Positions 26,558 to 35,923 of a DNA stretch of 64,000 nucleotides are shown piece after piece. The notes under the pieces are model-generated. The model saw only the letters and a list, made by a program, of their open reading frames with translations, did no database searches and was not told where the DNA came from. Each line of letters begins with the position of its first letter. Position 1 is the first letter of the stretch. Both the position numbers and the translations under genes were made by a program. This DNA comes from Cyclobacteriaceae bacterium. GTDB lineage: Bacteria; Bacteroidota; Bacteroidia; Cytophagales; Cyclobacteriaceae. The stretch covers positions 1 through 64,000 of the forward strand of contig JAKLJG010000014.1 of the NCBI GenBank assembly GCA_023151255.1, read 5' to 3'.

Positions 26558-29524
26558 ATGAAGGCTTCAGTTTTTGTGGGTGTATTGTTGACAAGTGCAC
26601 TGAATGTCATTGCACAGGAGGTTTTGGAAAACAATCCGCCTTCGCTAAAGTGGAATAAGATTACCACCCCGAACTTTCGTGTTCTTTACGTTCCCGGCTT
26701 TGAGGCGCAGGCTCAACGCATGGCCAATACCCTTGAGCATATCCGCCTGCCGGAGTCTGCTTCACTCAGCAAGCCTCCCCGCAAGTTTACAGTTATCCTG
26801 CAAAATCAAACGGCCATATCCAACGGCTTTGTCAGCCTGCTGCCCAGGCGCTCGGAGTTTTTTACCATGCCCCCGCAGGATTACAACTTTACAGGTACCC
26901 TCGACTGGCTTAACCAATTGGCTGTACACGAATACCGTCACATGGTACAGTTCGATCGGGCCCGCACGGGGCTTAGCAAGTGGCTCTATTATGCCTTCGG
27001 CCCGGCAACCCTGGCCGGTGTATCGCAAATGGCGGCCCCCCTGTGGTTCTGGGAAGGAGATGCCGTTGCTACCGAAACCGCTTTTACCAACAGCGGCCGC
27101 GGCCGCATACCTAACTTCGGGTTGCTGATGAAAACCAACCTGCTGGAAGGCCGAGAATTTAATTACCATAAACAATACCTTCGATCGTATAAGCATGCCA
27201 TCCCTGATCATTATGTGCTGGGTTACCACCTGGTAGGGTACTTACGTAAGCGCACCGGTGACCCGCTGATTTGGGATAAGATTACACAGCGCGCGTGGAA
27301 ATTTCCGTTTTGGCCATTCGCTTTTTCAAACGCCATTCACAAAGAGACCGGCTTGTATGTTAAGGATTTGTACCGCGCCACAGTTGCCGACCTGAAAAAA
27401 GAATGGGAAGTATCATTGAGCAATACCCAACCTTCAGGCTTTGAACAAGTCCTTACAAGTAAACGAAAAGGGTACACTGATTACAAGTATCCGCAGGTGA
27501 TGGCCGATGGGTCGGTGCTGGCGATGAAGCGGGGCATCGGTGATATTGAACAGTTTGTTAAAATCGGTACCGGAAAGGATAAGCGTGTGTTTATACCCGG
27601 TATCGTGAACGATAACGGCATGCTTTCGGCAGCCGGTACGCGTGTGGTGTGGAACGAATTTGCTTTTCATCCGCGGTGGCGAAGGGTAACGTATTCGTTA
27701 ATTAAGATGTACGACTATGAAACCAAACGATTGAAAATTGTGAGCCGGAATTCCCGCTATGCCGGTGCTGCACTTTCGCCCGACACCACCCGTATTGTTA
27801 CGGTTGAGTCGGGAACAGATTATACAGTGTCGGTGCTCATTATAGATACCAATAGTCGTGTTGTTAAAAAACTGGCCAGTGCTACTGATGTCATGTATTC
27901 CATGCCACGCTGGTCGGATGATGGCACAAAAATAGTTGCTCTTAAAACGAAGCATCATAGCCGTTCGGTTGTAGTAATTGATGCGCGTACCGCAACAGAG
28001 GAGGAAATAATTCCGCCTTCGGATGAGAACATCGGTCACCCGGTACTTTATAAACACTACCTCTTTTTTAATTCACCGGCCTCGGGCGTTGATAACATTT
28101 ATGTTATGGATTTAACTACCGGTAAACGTAAACAGGTTACGGTAAGCCGGTATGGCGCGTACAACCCGGTGATTTCAGCTGATGGAAAAACCATTTACTA
28201 CAACGAACAAACCCGTGATGGTTTTGATGTGGTAAAAATACCGTTCGATGTTGAAGCCTGGCCCGACTTTCAACCAAAACCTGAGCCCAAATCATTCTTC
28301 CAGTACCTGGTTGAGCAGGAGGGAAACCCGAATCTGTTAGACAGCCTTCCGCAAAAGAATTATCCTGCCAAACGATATCGGAAGATTTCCGGGCTCTTCA
28401 ATCCCTATAGCTGGGGTGCCTACTTTAACACAACCGTTACCCAGGCCGACATTGGCCTTGTTTCGCAGGATGCCCTGAGTACGGTATCCTGGCGAGCCGG
28501 TTATCTTTTCAACGTTCCGGAGCAAACCGGTTTGTGGCGGGTAGGGATGAGTTATCAAAACTGGTTTCCGATTATTGATGTCAATGTGTTGTTTGGACCG
28601 CGTAAACTGAACGAAGGTGTAATTTCATACTATGATATAGTCGGACCGGATACGGTACTAACATCCGGTAACCTAACTTACAGTTGGTACGAAAAAACAC
28701 TGGAAGCCGGATTGCGTATTCCGCTAATCACCACCAGCTCGCGTTTTTATGGAAATTTTACAGTGAGCAATTATGTAGGGTATACGCAGGTAACCGATTT
28801 TGCTAATTCCATTACAGGCACCGGCCGGCTGATTACGCCCGAGTTGCCTCAGTATTGGTTGCGCACCAGCCCGGGCAACGGAACATTGTTGTACAATCAT
28901 TTCTCTATGTCGGCCTACCGGCTGCTTAAGCGCAACAAGCGCGATATTAACAGCAAGTGGGGCCAGGCCTTTGAGCTTCACGGTTATGGAACACCAATTA
29001 ATTCTGATTTTACCGGTAATCAATTTTCGTTTTACTCCGTGCTTTACTTTCCGGGGTTATTCAGGCACCATTCGCTGTGGGGCTACTGGGGTTATCAGCA
29101 AACAAAAATCGAGTTGCTTTCCCGCTCATCGTCATCACAACCGTATGCTGATAATAATTCGTATATCTTCCCAAATCAGATTCCGCTGCCGCGTGGCTTA
29201 GCTATTTTTCGCGATGAAAAATTCTATTCCATGTCGGCAAATTATACGTTGCCTGTCTGGTACCCCGATATCGCCCTCGGGCCGCTGCTCAATATCCAGC
29301 GGTTGCGCATGAACGGGTTTGTAGATTATGGTTTCGGCACCAGCCAGTTTGGCCAAAACGAGCCTCAGTCTACCACCTACCTCTCCACCGGATTTGAAGT
29401 TAAGGTTGATATTAATATCCTCCGGTTTTTACCACAGTTCGATATTGGTGTACGCTACTCGGTGGGTATCCTTCCCAACTCGGTTACAACCGTTGAGTTC
29501 CTTCTAGGTACTATTAACTTTTAA
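26558..29524 (+). CDS. HEXXH peptidase-like / propeller / beta-barrel envelope protein
   Basis: An exported protein of 988 residues from the ATG at 26558, chosen because MKASVFVGVLLTSALNVIAQ is a proper signal peptide; an upstream ATG at 26516 would bury it. Near residue 124 it carries the zinc-peptidase motif HEYRH, and about 38 residues on WFWEGDAVATE supplies the glutamate expected as third zinc ligand in gluzincins (MA-like peptidases). A PD40/TolB-like propeller follows (about 300-590: AALSPDTTRIVTVES, YNPVISADGKTIYYNEQ). The last 400 residues are amphipathic strands of an outer-membrane barrel ending VEFLLGTINF. Fusion of these three modules is unusual. Substrate unknown; activity is inferred from motifs only. 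Confidence 0.82.
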   Translation: MKASVFVGVLLTSALNVIAQEVLENNPPSLKWNKITTPNFRVLYVPGFEAQAQRMANTLEHIRLPESASLSKPPRKFTVILQNQTAISNGFVSLLPRRSEFFTMPPQDYNFTGTLDWLNQLAVHEYRHMVQFDRARTGLSKWLYYAFGPATLAGVSQMAAPLWFWEGDAVATETAFTNSGRGRIPNFGLLMKTNLLEGREFNYHKQYLRSYKHAIPDHYVLGYHLVGYLRKRTGDPLIWDKITQRAWKFPFWPFAFSNAIHKETGLYVKDLYRATVADLKKEWEVSLSNTQPSGFEQVLTSKRKGYTDYKYPQVMADGSVLAMKRGIGDIEQFVKIGTGKDKRVFIPGIVNDNGMLSAAGTRVVWNEFAFHPRWRRVTYSLIKMYDYETKRLKIVSRNSRYAGAALSPDTTRIVTVESGTDYTVSVLIIDTNSRVVKKLASATDVMYSMPRWSDDGTKIVALKTKHHSRSVVVIDARTATEEEIIPPSDENIGHPVLYKHYLFFNSPASGVDNIYVMDLTTGKRKQVTVSRYGAYNPVISADGKTIYYNEQTRDGFDVVKIPFDVEAWPDFQPKPEPKSFFQYLVEQEGNPNLLDSLPQKNYPAKRYRKISGLFNPYSWGAYFNTTVTQADIGLVSQDALSTVSWRAGYLFNVPEQTGLWRVGMSYQNWFPIIDVNVLFGPRKLNEGVISYYDIVGPDTVLTSGNLTYSWYEKTLEAGLRIPLITTSSRFYGNFTVSNYVGYTQVTDFANSITGTGRLITPELPQYWLRTSPGNGTLLYNHFSMSAYRLLKRNKRDINSKWGQAFELHGYGTPINSDFTGNQFSFYSVLYFPGLFRHHSLWGYWGYQQTKIELLSRSSSSQPYADNNSYIFPNQIPLPRGLAIFRDEKFYSMSANYTLPVWYPDIALGPLLNIQRLRMNGFVDYGFGTSQFGQNEPQSTTYLSTGFEVKVDINILRFLPQFDIGVRYSVGILPNSVTTVEFLLGTINF

Positions 29525-29536
29525 GAGTTCATCCGG

Positions 29537-29568
29537 TTTGATTATAGGGGTATTAAACCCTATTTTTG
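29537..29568 (+). promoter_or_regulatory. Bacteroidota promoter of the E2-hslV operon
   Basis: TTTG at 29537-29540, a 20-nt spacer and TATTTTTG at 29561-29568, 25 nt before the ATG. The spacer holds an inverted repeat, TAGGG (29545-29549) and CCCTA (29558-29562), a possible operator. Confidence 0.75.
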
Positions 29569-29593
29569 ACCTTGTTAAAAACATTTTATTCGA

Positions 29594-31204
29594 ATGGCGG
29601 AGATTGTACGAATGCCCAAAATGAGCGATACGATGACGGAAGGAGTTATCGCCAAATGGCATAAAAAAGTGGGTGACCAGGTGAAGTCGGGCGAATTGAT
29701 GGCTGAAATTGAAACCGACAAGGCTACGATGGATTATGAGTCCTTTAACGAAGGGACCATCTTGTACATTGGGGCCAGCGAGGGCCAGGCTGTTAAGGTA
29801 AACGATGTGTTGGCCATTATCGGCAAAAAAGGCGAGGACTATAAAGCCTTGCTGGAGAGTGCCAGGCAATCGGCTGATACAGGAGGAAGTAAACCTGAAT
29901 CTCCAAAAACTGAGGCTGTTGTTCAACCCGCTATTGATACGTCATCAATAAAGGCAGAAATCGTACTGATGCCCAAGATGAGTGATACCATGAGCGAAGG
30001 CGTGATAGCCGCCTGGCACAAAAATGTAGGCGACCCTGTAAAGTCGGGCGAACTGCTGGCCGAAATAGAAACCGATAAGGCTACTATGGAATACGAATCG
30101 TACAACACCGGTACGTTATTATACATTGGTGCCGATGCCGGAAAATCTGTTCCGGTTAATGGTGTGCTGGCTATCATTGGCGAAAAAGGGGCCGATTGGC
30201 AAACGTTGTTAAAAGCTCATGAGGCTAAAAATTCAGGCGGTGCACCGGCAAAACCCGCTGCTTCTACAACTACATCCGGTGCTGTTGCAGCATCACCAGT
30301 TGCTCAAACTCAGCCTGCTGCAGCCGTCCAGTCGAATGGCAGAATTAAGGCCTCACCCTTAGCAAAACGCCTGGCAAAAGAGAAAGGGTATGATATTGGT
30401 AAAATTACGGGGTCTGGCGACCAGGGCCGTATTACCAAACGCGATGTAGAAAATTACAAACCAGCCACCGAAGGAACCGGTAAAGCGGGTGCATCGGTAG
30501 TATTGCCAACGGTTGTTGGGCAGGAGAGTTTTGAAGAAGTGCCTGTATCGCAGATGCGAAAAACCATTGCACGCAGGTTATCCGAAAGCAAGTTTACTGC
30601 TCCGCATTTTTACCTCACCATGGAGATTAACATGGATAAGGCAGTGGAGGCCCGCAAGAGCATTAATGAAGTAAGCCCGGTAAAAATTTCCTTTAACGAC
30701 ATGGTGCTGAAAGCCGTAGCGGCAGCGTTGCGTCAACACCCGGATGTAAATGTTTCGTGGCTGGGCGATAAAATCCGGAAGAATCATCACATCCATATTG
30801 GTGTTGCCGTGGCGGTAAAAGACGGGTTGGTTGTGCCGGTTGTACGCTTTGCCGACAATAAATCACTTTCGCACATTGCGGCTGAAGTAAAAGACCTCGC
30901 TCAGAAAGCACACGATAAAAAATTACAACCCAGCGAGTGGGAGGGAAGCACCTTTACCATTTCCAACCTGGGTATGTTTGGTATTGAAGAGTTTACTGCC
31001 ATTATCAACCCGCCCGATGCCTGCATCCTGGCTGTGGGCGGTATAAAGGAAACAGCCGTGGTGAAAAACGGGCAGCTCGTTCCGGGCAATGTTATGAAAG
31101 TTACCCTGTCGTGCGACCACCGCGCGGTGGATGGAGCAGTTGGAGCAGCATTTCTAAAAACACTGAAAGGATTACTTGAAGATCCCGTCAGGATTTTAAT
31201 CTGA
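29594..31204 (+). CDS. Pyruvate dehydrogenase complex E2, dihydrolipoyllysine acetyltransferase (two lipoyl domains)
   Basis: E2 core of the pyruvate dehydrogenase complex, moving acetyl groups from E1 to CoA on swinging lipoyl arms. Two lipoyl domains stand in tandem, with lipoylated lysines in IETDKATMDYES (Lys43) and IETDKATMEYES (Lys162), 119 residues apart and closely alike, so one is a duplicate of the other. An Ala/Pro linker leads to the E3/E1-binding domain (ASPLAKRLAKEKGYDIGKI), then a second linker and the catalytic domain with SCDHRAVDGAVGAAFL (active-site His and Asp). A branched-chain E2 is possible, but two lipoyl domains favour the pyruvate enzyme. E1 and E3 genes are not in the window. 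The stop overlaps the hslV start by one base. Confidence 0.92.
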   Translation: MAEIVRMPKMSDTMTEGVIAKWHKKVGDQVKSGELMAEIETDKATMDYESFNEGTILYIGASEGQAVKVNDVLAIIGKKGEDYKALLESARQSADTGGSKPESPKTEAVVQPAIDTSSIKAEIVLMPKMSDTMSEGVIAAWHKNVGDPVKSGELLAEIETDKATMEYESYNTGTLLYIGADAGKSVPVNGVLAIIGEKGADWQTLLKAHEAKNSGGAPAKPAASTTTSGAVAASPVAQTQPAAAVQSNGRIKASPLAKRLAKEKGYDIGKITGSGDQGRITKRDVENYKPATEGTGKAGASVVLPTVVGQESFEEVPVSQMRKTIARRLSESKFTAPHFYLTMEINMDKAVEARKSINEVSPVKISFNDMVLKAVAAALRQHPDVNVSWLGDKIRKNHHIHIGVAVAVKDGLVVPVVRFADNKSLSHIAAEVKDLAQKAHDKKLQPSEWEGSTFTISNLGMFGIEEFTAIINPPDACILAVGGIKETAVVKNGQLVPGNVMKVTLSCDHRAVDGAVGAAFLKTLKGLLEDPVRILI

Positions 31205-31743
31205 TGAAGAAGATCCATTCAACCACAGTCATAGCCGTAAAGCACAACGGCCAGGTAGCCATTGGCGCTGATGGCCAGGCCACCATGAATAACTATGTGG
31301 CTAAAAGCAACGTGAAAAAAATACGTAAGCTGATGGACGGGAAGGTGATAGCCGGTTTTGCCGGCTCAACAGCCGATGCGTTTACCTTGCTGGAGCGATT
31401 TGAAGAGAAGCTGAACAGTTATGGTGGCAACATGAAGCGTGCAGCCATTGAACTGGCTAAAGACTGGCGGATGGATCGGTACCTGCGCAGGCTGGAATCT
31501 ATGCTGATTGCCATCAGTAAGGATGAGGTACTTATTTTGTCTGGCACGGGCGATGTGCTTGAGCCTGATAATGAAGTGGCGGCTATTGGTTCGGGTGCCA
31601 TGTATGCGCAATCGGCTGCTATTGCTCTTAAAAAGCATGCCCCATCGTTGACTGCGGAGGAGATTGTACGCGAAAGCCTGAACATCGCTGCCGACATCTG
31701 CATTTACACGAACCACAATGTGGTTATTGAGAAACTGCCTTAG
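31204..31743 (+). CDS. hslV: ATP-dependent protease proteolytic subunit HslV
   Basis: A 179-residue N-terminal-nucleophile peptidase that forms the double-ring core of the HslUV protease. Typical motifs are TTVIAVKHNGQVAIGADGQA, with the nucleophile threonine at the start of this stretch after a short propeptide MKKIHS, then KKIRKLMDGKVIAGFAGSTA, AKDWRMDRYLRRLESMLI and AAIGSGAMYAQSAAIAL. The ATG shares its first base with the E2 stop (TGATG), so translation is probably coupled. The unfoldase gene hslU is not in the window. Its end overlaps the convergent hydrolase gene by 4 nt. Confidence 0.95.
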   Translation: MKKIHSTTVIAVKHNGQVAIGADGQATMNNYVAKSNVKKIRKLMDGKVIAGFAGSTADAFTLLERFEEKLNSYGGNMKRAAIELAKDWRMDRYLRRLESMLIAISKDEVLILSGTGDVLEPDNEVAAIGSGAMYAQSAAIALKKHAPSLTAEEIVRESLNIAADICIYTNHNVVIEKLP

Positions 31744-33071
31744 TTAATCCGTTTACCGGGCATTACCGCACCGTTCTGGTACAGAATAAGTTTTGAAACG
31801 TGCTGGTTTTCATCGCGTACAAATTCAACCTGGGCGCTAACTACTTTCAGATAAAACTTCGTTTCTGATTCGGCATAAATTGTTGCCTTGGGTTGGTTGG
31901 TGGCCTGGATGGCAAGCTGGCCGGCTTCGTAGGTAACTGTAATTACAAAATTCGGGGCTAGTTCATAACGACCGACATATGACTTTAATACTTCTTCAGG
32001 TACGGCAAATGGCTTTTTAAGCTCTTTCAGTTCATACCTGCTGTCCAGTAAATGAAAGCCCAGGTCATCGGCTCCGGTGTTCGAATTGGTAAGCACCACA
32101 ACGGCTTTGTTGTTCGCTTTGGAAAATCCGGCAAACGATCGAAAGCCGCCCGTGCCGCCATTGTGCCAAACAATTTCTCCATCGCGGATGTGCCAGCCGT
32201 ATCCGATCTGCATTTTACCTGCATCAGCCCGAGGCTGGTGGGTAAGTGCAATGGCTTTGTCGAGTGTGGAAGTTTTTGAAGAAGCTTGCAGGTTTGTTGT
32301 AAGAAATTTCATCATGTCTTCAGCGGTGGAAACCAAACCGCCAGCACCCGTCAGCACACTCTGATCGTCCCACGTCCAGGCCTTTACCGGCTGGATGCCG
32401 GAATACCCGGTAGCAACTGATTGCTCCTGATGTTGCCCGCTTACCCAGGTGCTCGTCATGCTTAGCGGTTGCAGGATAAGTTCCTGAACCAGCCGGCCAT
32501 AGGGTTTATTTTCGATTCGTGTTAAAATAAAGCCAAGCAACCCCATGCCCAGGTTGGAATACTCGTACTGGCTGCCGGGTTCGCGGGCCAGTTCCACATG
32601 GCTGATAAAACCGGTGAGGTCATTCTCGCGGTAGTCAATATACGGATTAGCAGGATCCTCCGGGCTGAAATTCATGGGCATACGGGGTAAGCCGGAATGG
32701 GCCGTGGCCAGGTGTTCCAGCGTGATGGCCTTGCCGTTTTTTTCGGGTAAAACCATTGCTTCCGGAAGATACATTTGGCACTTATCCTGTAAACTCAGTT
32801 TGCCTTGTAGCGACAGCAAGGCCGCCATTTCGGTAGTAAATGTTTTGGTAATGGATCCGATTTCGAAAACTGTTTTTGATGTGACCGGTACACCCGATGC
32901 CAGATTAGCCACACCGTAGGCATGATAAGTTATCCGCCCATTATCAAAAATCCCAACTACAATGCCGGGGGTTTCCTGGTAATCAACGCGCTGTTTGATT
33001 TTTTCTTCTATTGTTTGCGCGCTTACTGAAAGACAGGTAAGCAGGGTCAGGGTAAGCATTGTGGTTTTCAT
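31740..33071 (-). CDS. Beta-lactamase-fold serine hydrolase
   Basis: A 443-residue exported protein of the class C beta-lactamase / penicillin-binding-protein-like fold. The signal peptide is MKTTMLTLTLLTCLSVSAQ, which sets the start at 33071; the longer frame from 33110 puts 13 residues before it. The catalytic SxxK is in FEIGSITKTFTTEMA, the YxN motif in QYEYSNLGMGLLG and the third box in WHNGGTGGFRSF. The C-terminal 100 residues are a small lipocalin-like beta domain (YVGRYELAPNFVITVTYEAG) seen in esterase-like members. Such proteins are more often peptidases or esterases than antibiotic hydrolases. It begins 2 nt after the aminotransferase stop, suggesting co-transcription. Confidence 0.88.
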   Translation of the reverse strand: MKTTMLTLTLLTCLSVSAQTIEEKIKQRVDYQETPGIVVGIFDNGRITYHAYGVANLASGVPVTSKTVFEIGSITKTFTTEMAALLSLQGKLSLQDKCQMYLPEAMVLPEKNGKAITLEHLATAHSGLPRMPMNFSPEDPANPYIDYRENDLTGFISHVELAREPGSQYEYSNLGMGLLGFILTRIENKPYGRLVQELILQPLSMTSTWVSGQHQEQSVATGYSGIQPVKAWTWDDQSVLTGAGGLVSTAEDMMKFLTTNLQASSKTSTLDKAIALTHQPRADAGKMQIGYGWHIRDGEIVWHNGGTGGFRSFAGFSKANNKAVVVLTNSNTGADDLGFHLLDSRYELKELKKPFAVPEEVLKSYVGRYELAPNFVITVTYEAGQLAIQATNQPKATIYAESETKFYLKVVSAQVEFVRDENQHVSKLILYQNGAVMPGKRIN

Positions 33072-33073
33072 CG

Positions 33074-34258
33074 TCAGACTTGTTTTATGCATTCGAGAAG
33101 TACTGCACACGACTCACGTATTTGTTCTTCGGTAATAGTAAGCGGTGGGGCTATTCGGAAACTATGCGGGTGCGACAGGAACCAGTAACAGATTATTCCT
33201 TTTTCTTTTGCCAGGTGCACAATCCGGTTTACCCGTTCGGCTGAGTCAAAATCAATGGCGAACATTAGTCCGATCCGCCTGATTTCTTTAATCGAAGGGT
33301 GTACCAGCAATTCTTCAAAAAGTTTTCCTTTCCGTTCCACACCTGCCAGCAGGTTCTCTTCTACAATAACCTCAAGGGTAGCTAAAGCCGATGCGCAGCA
33401 CACCGGATTGCCGCCAAATGTGGTGATGTGCCCAAGGGGCGGGTTGTGGGTGAGTTTGTGCATTATTTTTTTATCGGAAATAAATGCTCCGATGGGTAAC
33501 CCGCCACCAAACGCTTTGCCAATGGTGAGTATATCCGGTGTCACACTAAATTGCTCAAAGGCAAACAGCGTACCGGTGCGGCCCATGCCGCATTGAATTT
33601 CATCCATAATGAGCAGCGTGCCGGTATCCGAACATTTTTTGCGCAGGGCTTTTAAATAAGTTTTGGATGGAATGCGTACTCCGGCATCGCCCTGAATGGT
33701 TTCAATAATCACACAGACAGTTCGTTCCGTTATCATGTTCAGATCATCCATTTCATTAAAGCGGATAAACCGTACATCAGGCAAGAGCGGTCGGAACGCA
33801 TATTTTTTTTGCTCATTACCCGAAACACTCAGTGAGCCGTGTGTGCTGCCGTGATACGATTTGTAGCACGAAACGATTTCGGTTCTTCCGGTGAAGCGCT
33901 TGGCCAGTTTCAGTGCGCCTTCGTTGGCTTCGGTACCTGAATTGACAAAATAACAGCAATTGAGAGAGGGCGGTAAGAGGCTTGTTAATTTTTCAGCAAG
34001 TTTGTTTGGAGCAGCCTGAATGTATTCGCCAAATACCATTACGTGAAGGTGTTTATCAAGTTGCTGTTTGATGGCGTCAACAACTTTTGGATGACGGTGG
34101 CCGATGTTACTTACCCCGATGCCTGAAATCAGGTCGGTGTATCGTTTGCCATCCGGAGCGTACAGGTAAACGCCTTCGGCCCGTTCAACCGAAATCAGGT
34201 AAGGCGATTCGGTGGTCTGGGCCAGCTTGTTAAGAAAGGTTTCGGGGCTGAAATCCAT
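33074..34258 (-). CDS. Class III PLP-dependent aminotransferase (ornithine/acetylornithine type)
   Basis: A 394-residue fold-type I aminotransferase. The usual blocks are present: YLYAPDGKRYTDLISGIGVSNIGHRHP, FVNSGTEANEGALKLAKRFTG, SYHGSTHGSLSVSG, then LLIMDEIQCGMGRTGTLFAF with the cofactor aspartate, and the Schiff-base lysine in LTIGKAFGGGLPIGAF. Closest in style to Bacteroidota aspartate aminotransferase family proteins labelled acetylornithine or ornithine aminotransferase. No arginine or other amino-acid genes adjoin it, so the amino donor cannot be settled. Probably in one transcript with the serine hydrolase downstream. Confidence 0.88.
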   Translation of the reverse strand: MDFSPETFLNKLAQTTESPYLISVERAEGVYLYAPDGKRYTDLISGIGVSNIGHRHPKVVDAIKQQLDKHLHVMVFGEYIQAAPNKLAEKLTSLLPPSLNCCYFVNSGTEANEGALKLAKRFTGRTEIVSCYKSYHGSTHGSLSVSGNEQKKYAFRPLLPDVRFIRFNEMDDLNMITERTVCVIIETIQGDAGVRIPSKTYLKALRKKCSDTGTLLIMDEIQCGMGRTGTLFAFEQFSVTPDILTIGKAFGGGLPIGAFISDKKIMHKLTHNPPLGHITTFGGNPVCCASALATLEVIVEENLLAGVERKGKLFEELLVHPSIKEIRRIGLMFAIDFDSAERVNRIVHLAKEKGIICYWFLSHPHSFRIAPPLTITEEQIRESCAVLLECIKQV

Positions 34259-34294
34259 TAGTCAAAACTATAAATTCCACCCCATCACAAAAAA

Positions 34295-35794
34295 TCAGTT
34301 CAGATTAACAAAGTTGATTTTGTTTGGAATTGAAATGACAAAGGTGGTGCCGTGGCCCAATTCTGATTGCACCTGGATGCTGCCACCCAGTTTCTCTACC
34401 ACCGATTTTACGATGTATAGGCCGAGACCTGAGCCTTTGCTGTCGGCCGAAGCCCGAAAGAACATTTTAAACAGGTTGCTCTGGTATTCTTTGGCTATGC
34501 CAATACCATTATCAGAAAAACGCATGATGGCGTTTTCGGCCGATGCCTGAATTTGAATTTTAATGTATGAATGGTTTTTTCGTGCATCGCGGTAACGCAC
34601 GGCATTGGCAATAATGTTGTTAAAAATGATGATTAAGCGGCTTGGATCAGAGTAAAAAGGAGCTGTGACCCGGATGTCGCGAATACTGGCTACCCGGTCT
34701 GCGCCTTCCATGTATTTTAACGAGGCGATAGACTCCGACAGCAGTTCATCGAAGTTAATTTCTTTCACCAGGATGTCCATGCGTGAGTTGCGCGAATGAT
34801 GAATAATGTCGGAAATGAAATTATCCAGCCGGTTTACACTTTGTTCAATCAGGTCGAGGTACTTTTGGGTACTTTCGGGGTCGTTGTCAAGTCGCAAAAC
34901 ATTTACCAATCCCTTAACGGACATTAGCGGTGCACGTAAGTCGTGCGAGGCACTGTAGACAAACCGGTCGAGTTCACTGTTAATCCGGTGGAGTTCTTCA
35001 TTTTGAGTTTTCAGTATATCCTCTGTTTTCTTTTGCTGGGTAACATCGCGCAGGTAAATAGTAAGCCCACGCACGTTGTTTTCATCTTTAATCGGATAGG
35101 TTTTAACCTCGAATGTTTTTAATTCATCCATTAGGGTTAGGGTGTCGTAGTATTTGCCCGACTTACCTAGTAAACCGGCTTGGTAACGTTCACGCCAAAT
35201 GGCTTTTCGGTATGCCAGGTGTTCCGGAATAAGATCAATTACGTTCTTTCCTTTTAAAGGCCGCACACCTTTAACGTGCTTAAAATATCGGTAAAACTCG
35301 CGGTTAAAATCAATCAGTTCAAAGTTTGTATTAATTAGCCATATGCTGTTCTCCAGGGTGTTAAAAATAGACCGCAGGTTGGCTTCGTTTTCCAGTATTC
35401 GTGCGTAATAATTTTTACGGAGTGTAATATCCCGACTGAAAACGGAGATTAGAAATCGATTGTGGTAATCGATCCGTTTATAATATATTTCCCACTGAAA
35501 TTGTTTGCCATCCAGTTCATAAGTTTCTTCAATTTTATAGGGCACTCCTGTTGTGGCATTCAGGCACCTTTCGCGCCAAACCTGTGCCAGCCGGGGGTTT
35601 ACCAGTTCCATGGAATCTATTATGGAGACTCCCGGACGTAAATCAATCCCATAGGATTCATAAAAAATCCAGTAAAATCCGGGGTTAAGGGTTAGGATTT
35701 TATATTGGTCATCAACCAACAGAATGTTGGCTTCAGCATCTTCAATAATGCTGGTAAAAATATCCTGTAAAACATTGGTTTCCATCACCTCCAT
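34295..35794 (-). CDS. Cytosolic PAS-domain sensor histidine kinase
   Basis: A 499-residue hybrid-free histidine kinase with no membrane segment. Two PAS domains lie at about 10-128 and 135-255 (ANILLVDDQYKILTLNPGFY, SIWLINTNFELIDFNREFYRY), each followed by PAC-like strands. A short coiled coil leads to the dimerisation and phosphoacceptor box VYSASHDLRAPLMSVKG (His284), and the ATPase domain shows IFNNIIANAVRYRD (N box), FSDNGIGIAKEYQ (G1) and SKGSGLGLYIVKSVVEKLGG (G2). No response regulator is adjacent, so it is an orphan kinase. The ATG three codons downstream is an alternative start. Confidence 0.92.
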   Translation of the reverse strand: MEVMETNVLQDIFTSIIEDAEANILLVDDQYKILTLNPGFYWIFYESYGIDLRPGVSIIDSMELVNPRLAQVWRERCLNATTGVPYKIEETYELDGKQFQWEIYYKRIDYHNRFLISVFSRDITLRKNYYARILENEANLRSIFNTLENSIWLINTNFELIDFNREFYRYFKHVKGVRPLKGKNVIDLIPEHLAYRKAIWRERYQAGLLGKSGKYYDTLTLMDELKTFEVKTYPIKDENNVRGLTIYLRDVTQQKKTEDILKTQNEELHRINSELDRFVYSASHDLRAPLMSVKGLVNVLRLDNDPESTQKYLDLIEQSVNRLDNFISDIIHHSRNSRMDILVKEINFDELLSESIASLKYMEGADRVASIRDIRVTAPFYSDPSRLIIIFNNIIANAVRYRDARKNHSYIKIQIQASAENAIMRFSDNGIGIAKEYQSNLFKMFFRASADSKGSGLGLYIVKSVVEKLGGSIQVQSELGHGTTFVISIPNKINFVNLN

Positions 35795-35923
35795 AAAACC
35801 ATCCTTCTGCCTGTTGCTATCTCTTTTTCAAGGCAGGTTATTTCAGATATTGGGTAGATTTAAAACAAGATTGTTTGTACGGATTACCCGTGTAAAAGGT
35901 TTGCTTTTTCTGTTAAAATTTAC

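Noticed and set aside
31740-33071. Beta-lactamase-fold hydrolase as an antibiotic-resistance gene
   Set aside because: It has the SxxK and YxN motifs of the broad family but a C-terminal lipocalin-like domain typical of esterases or peptidases, and no resistance context.
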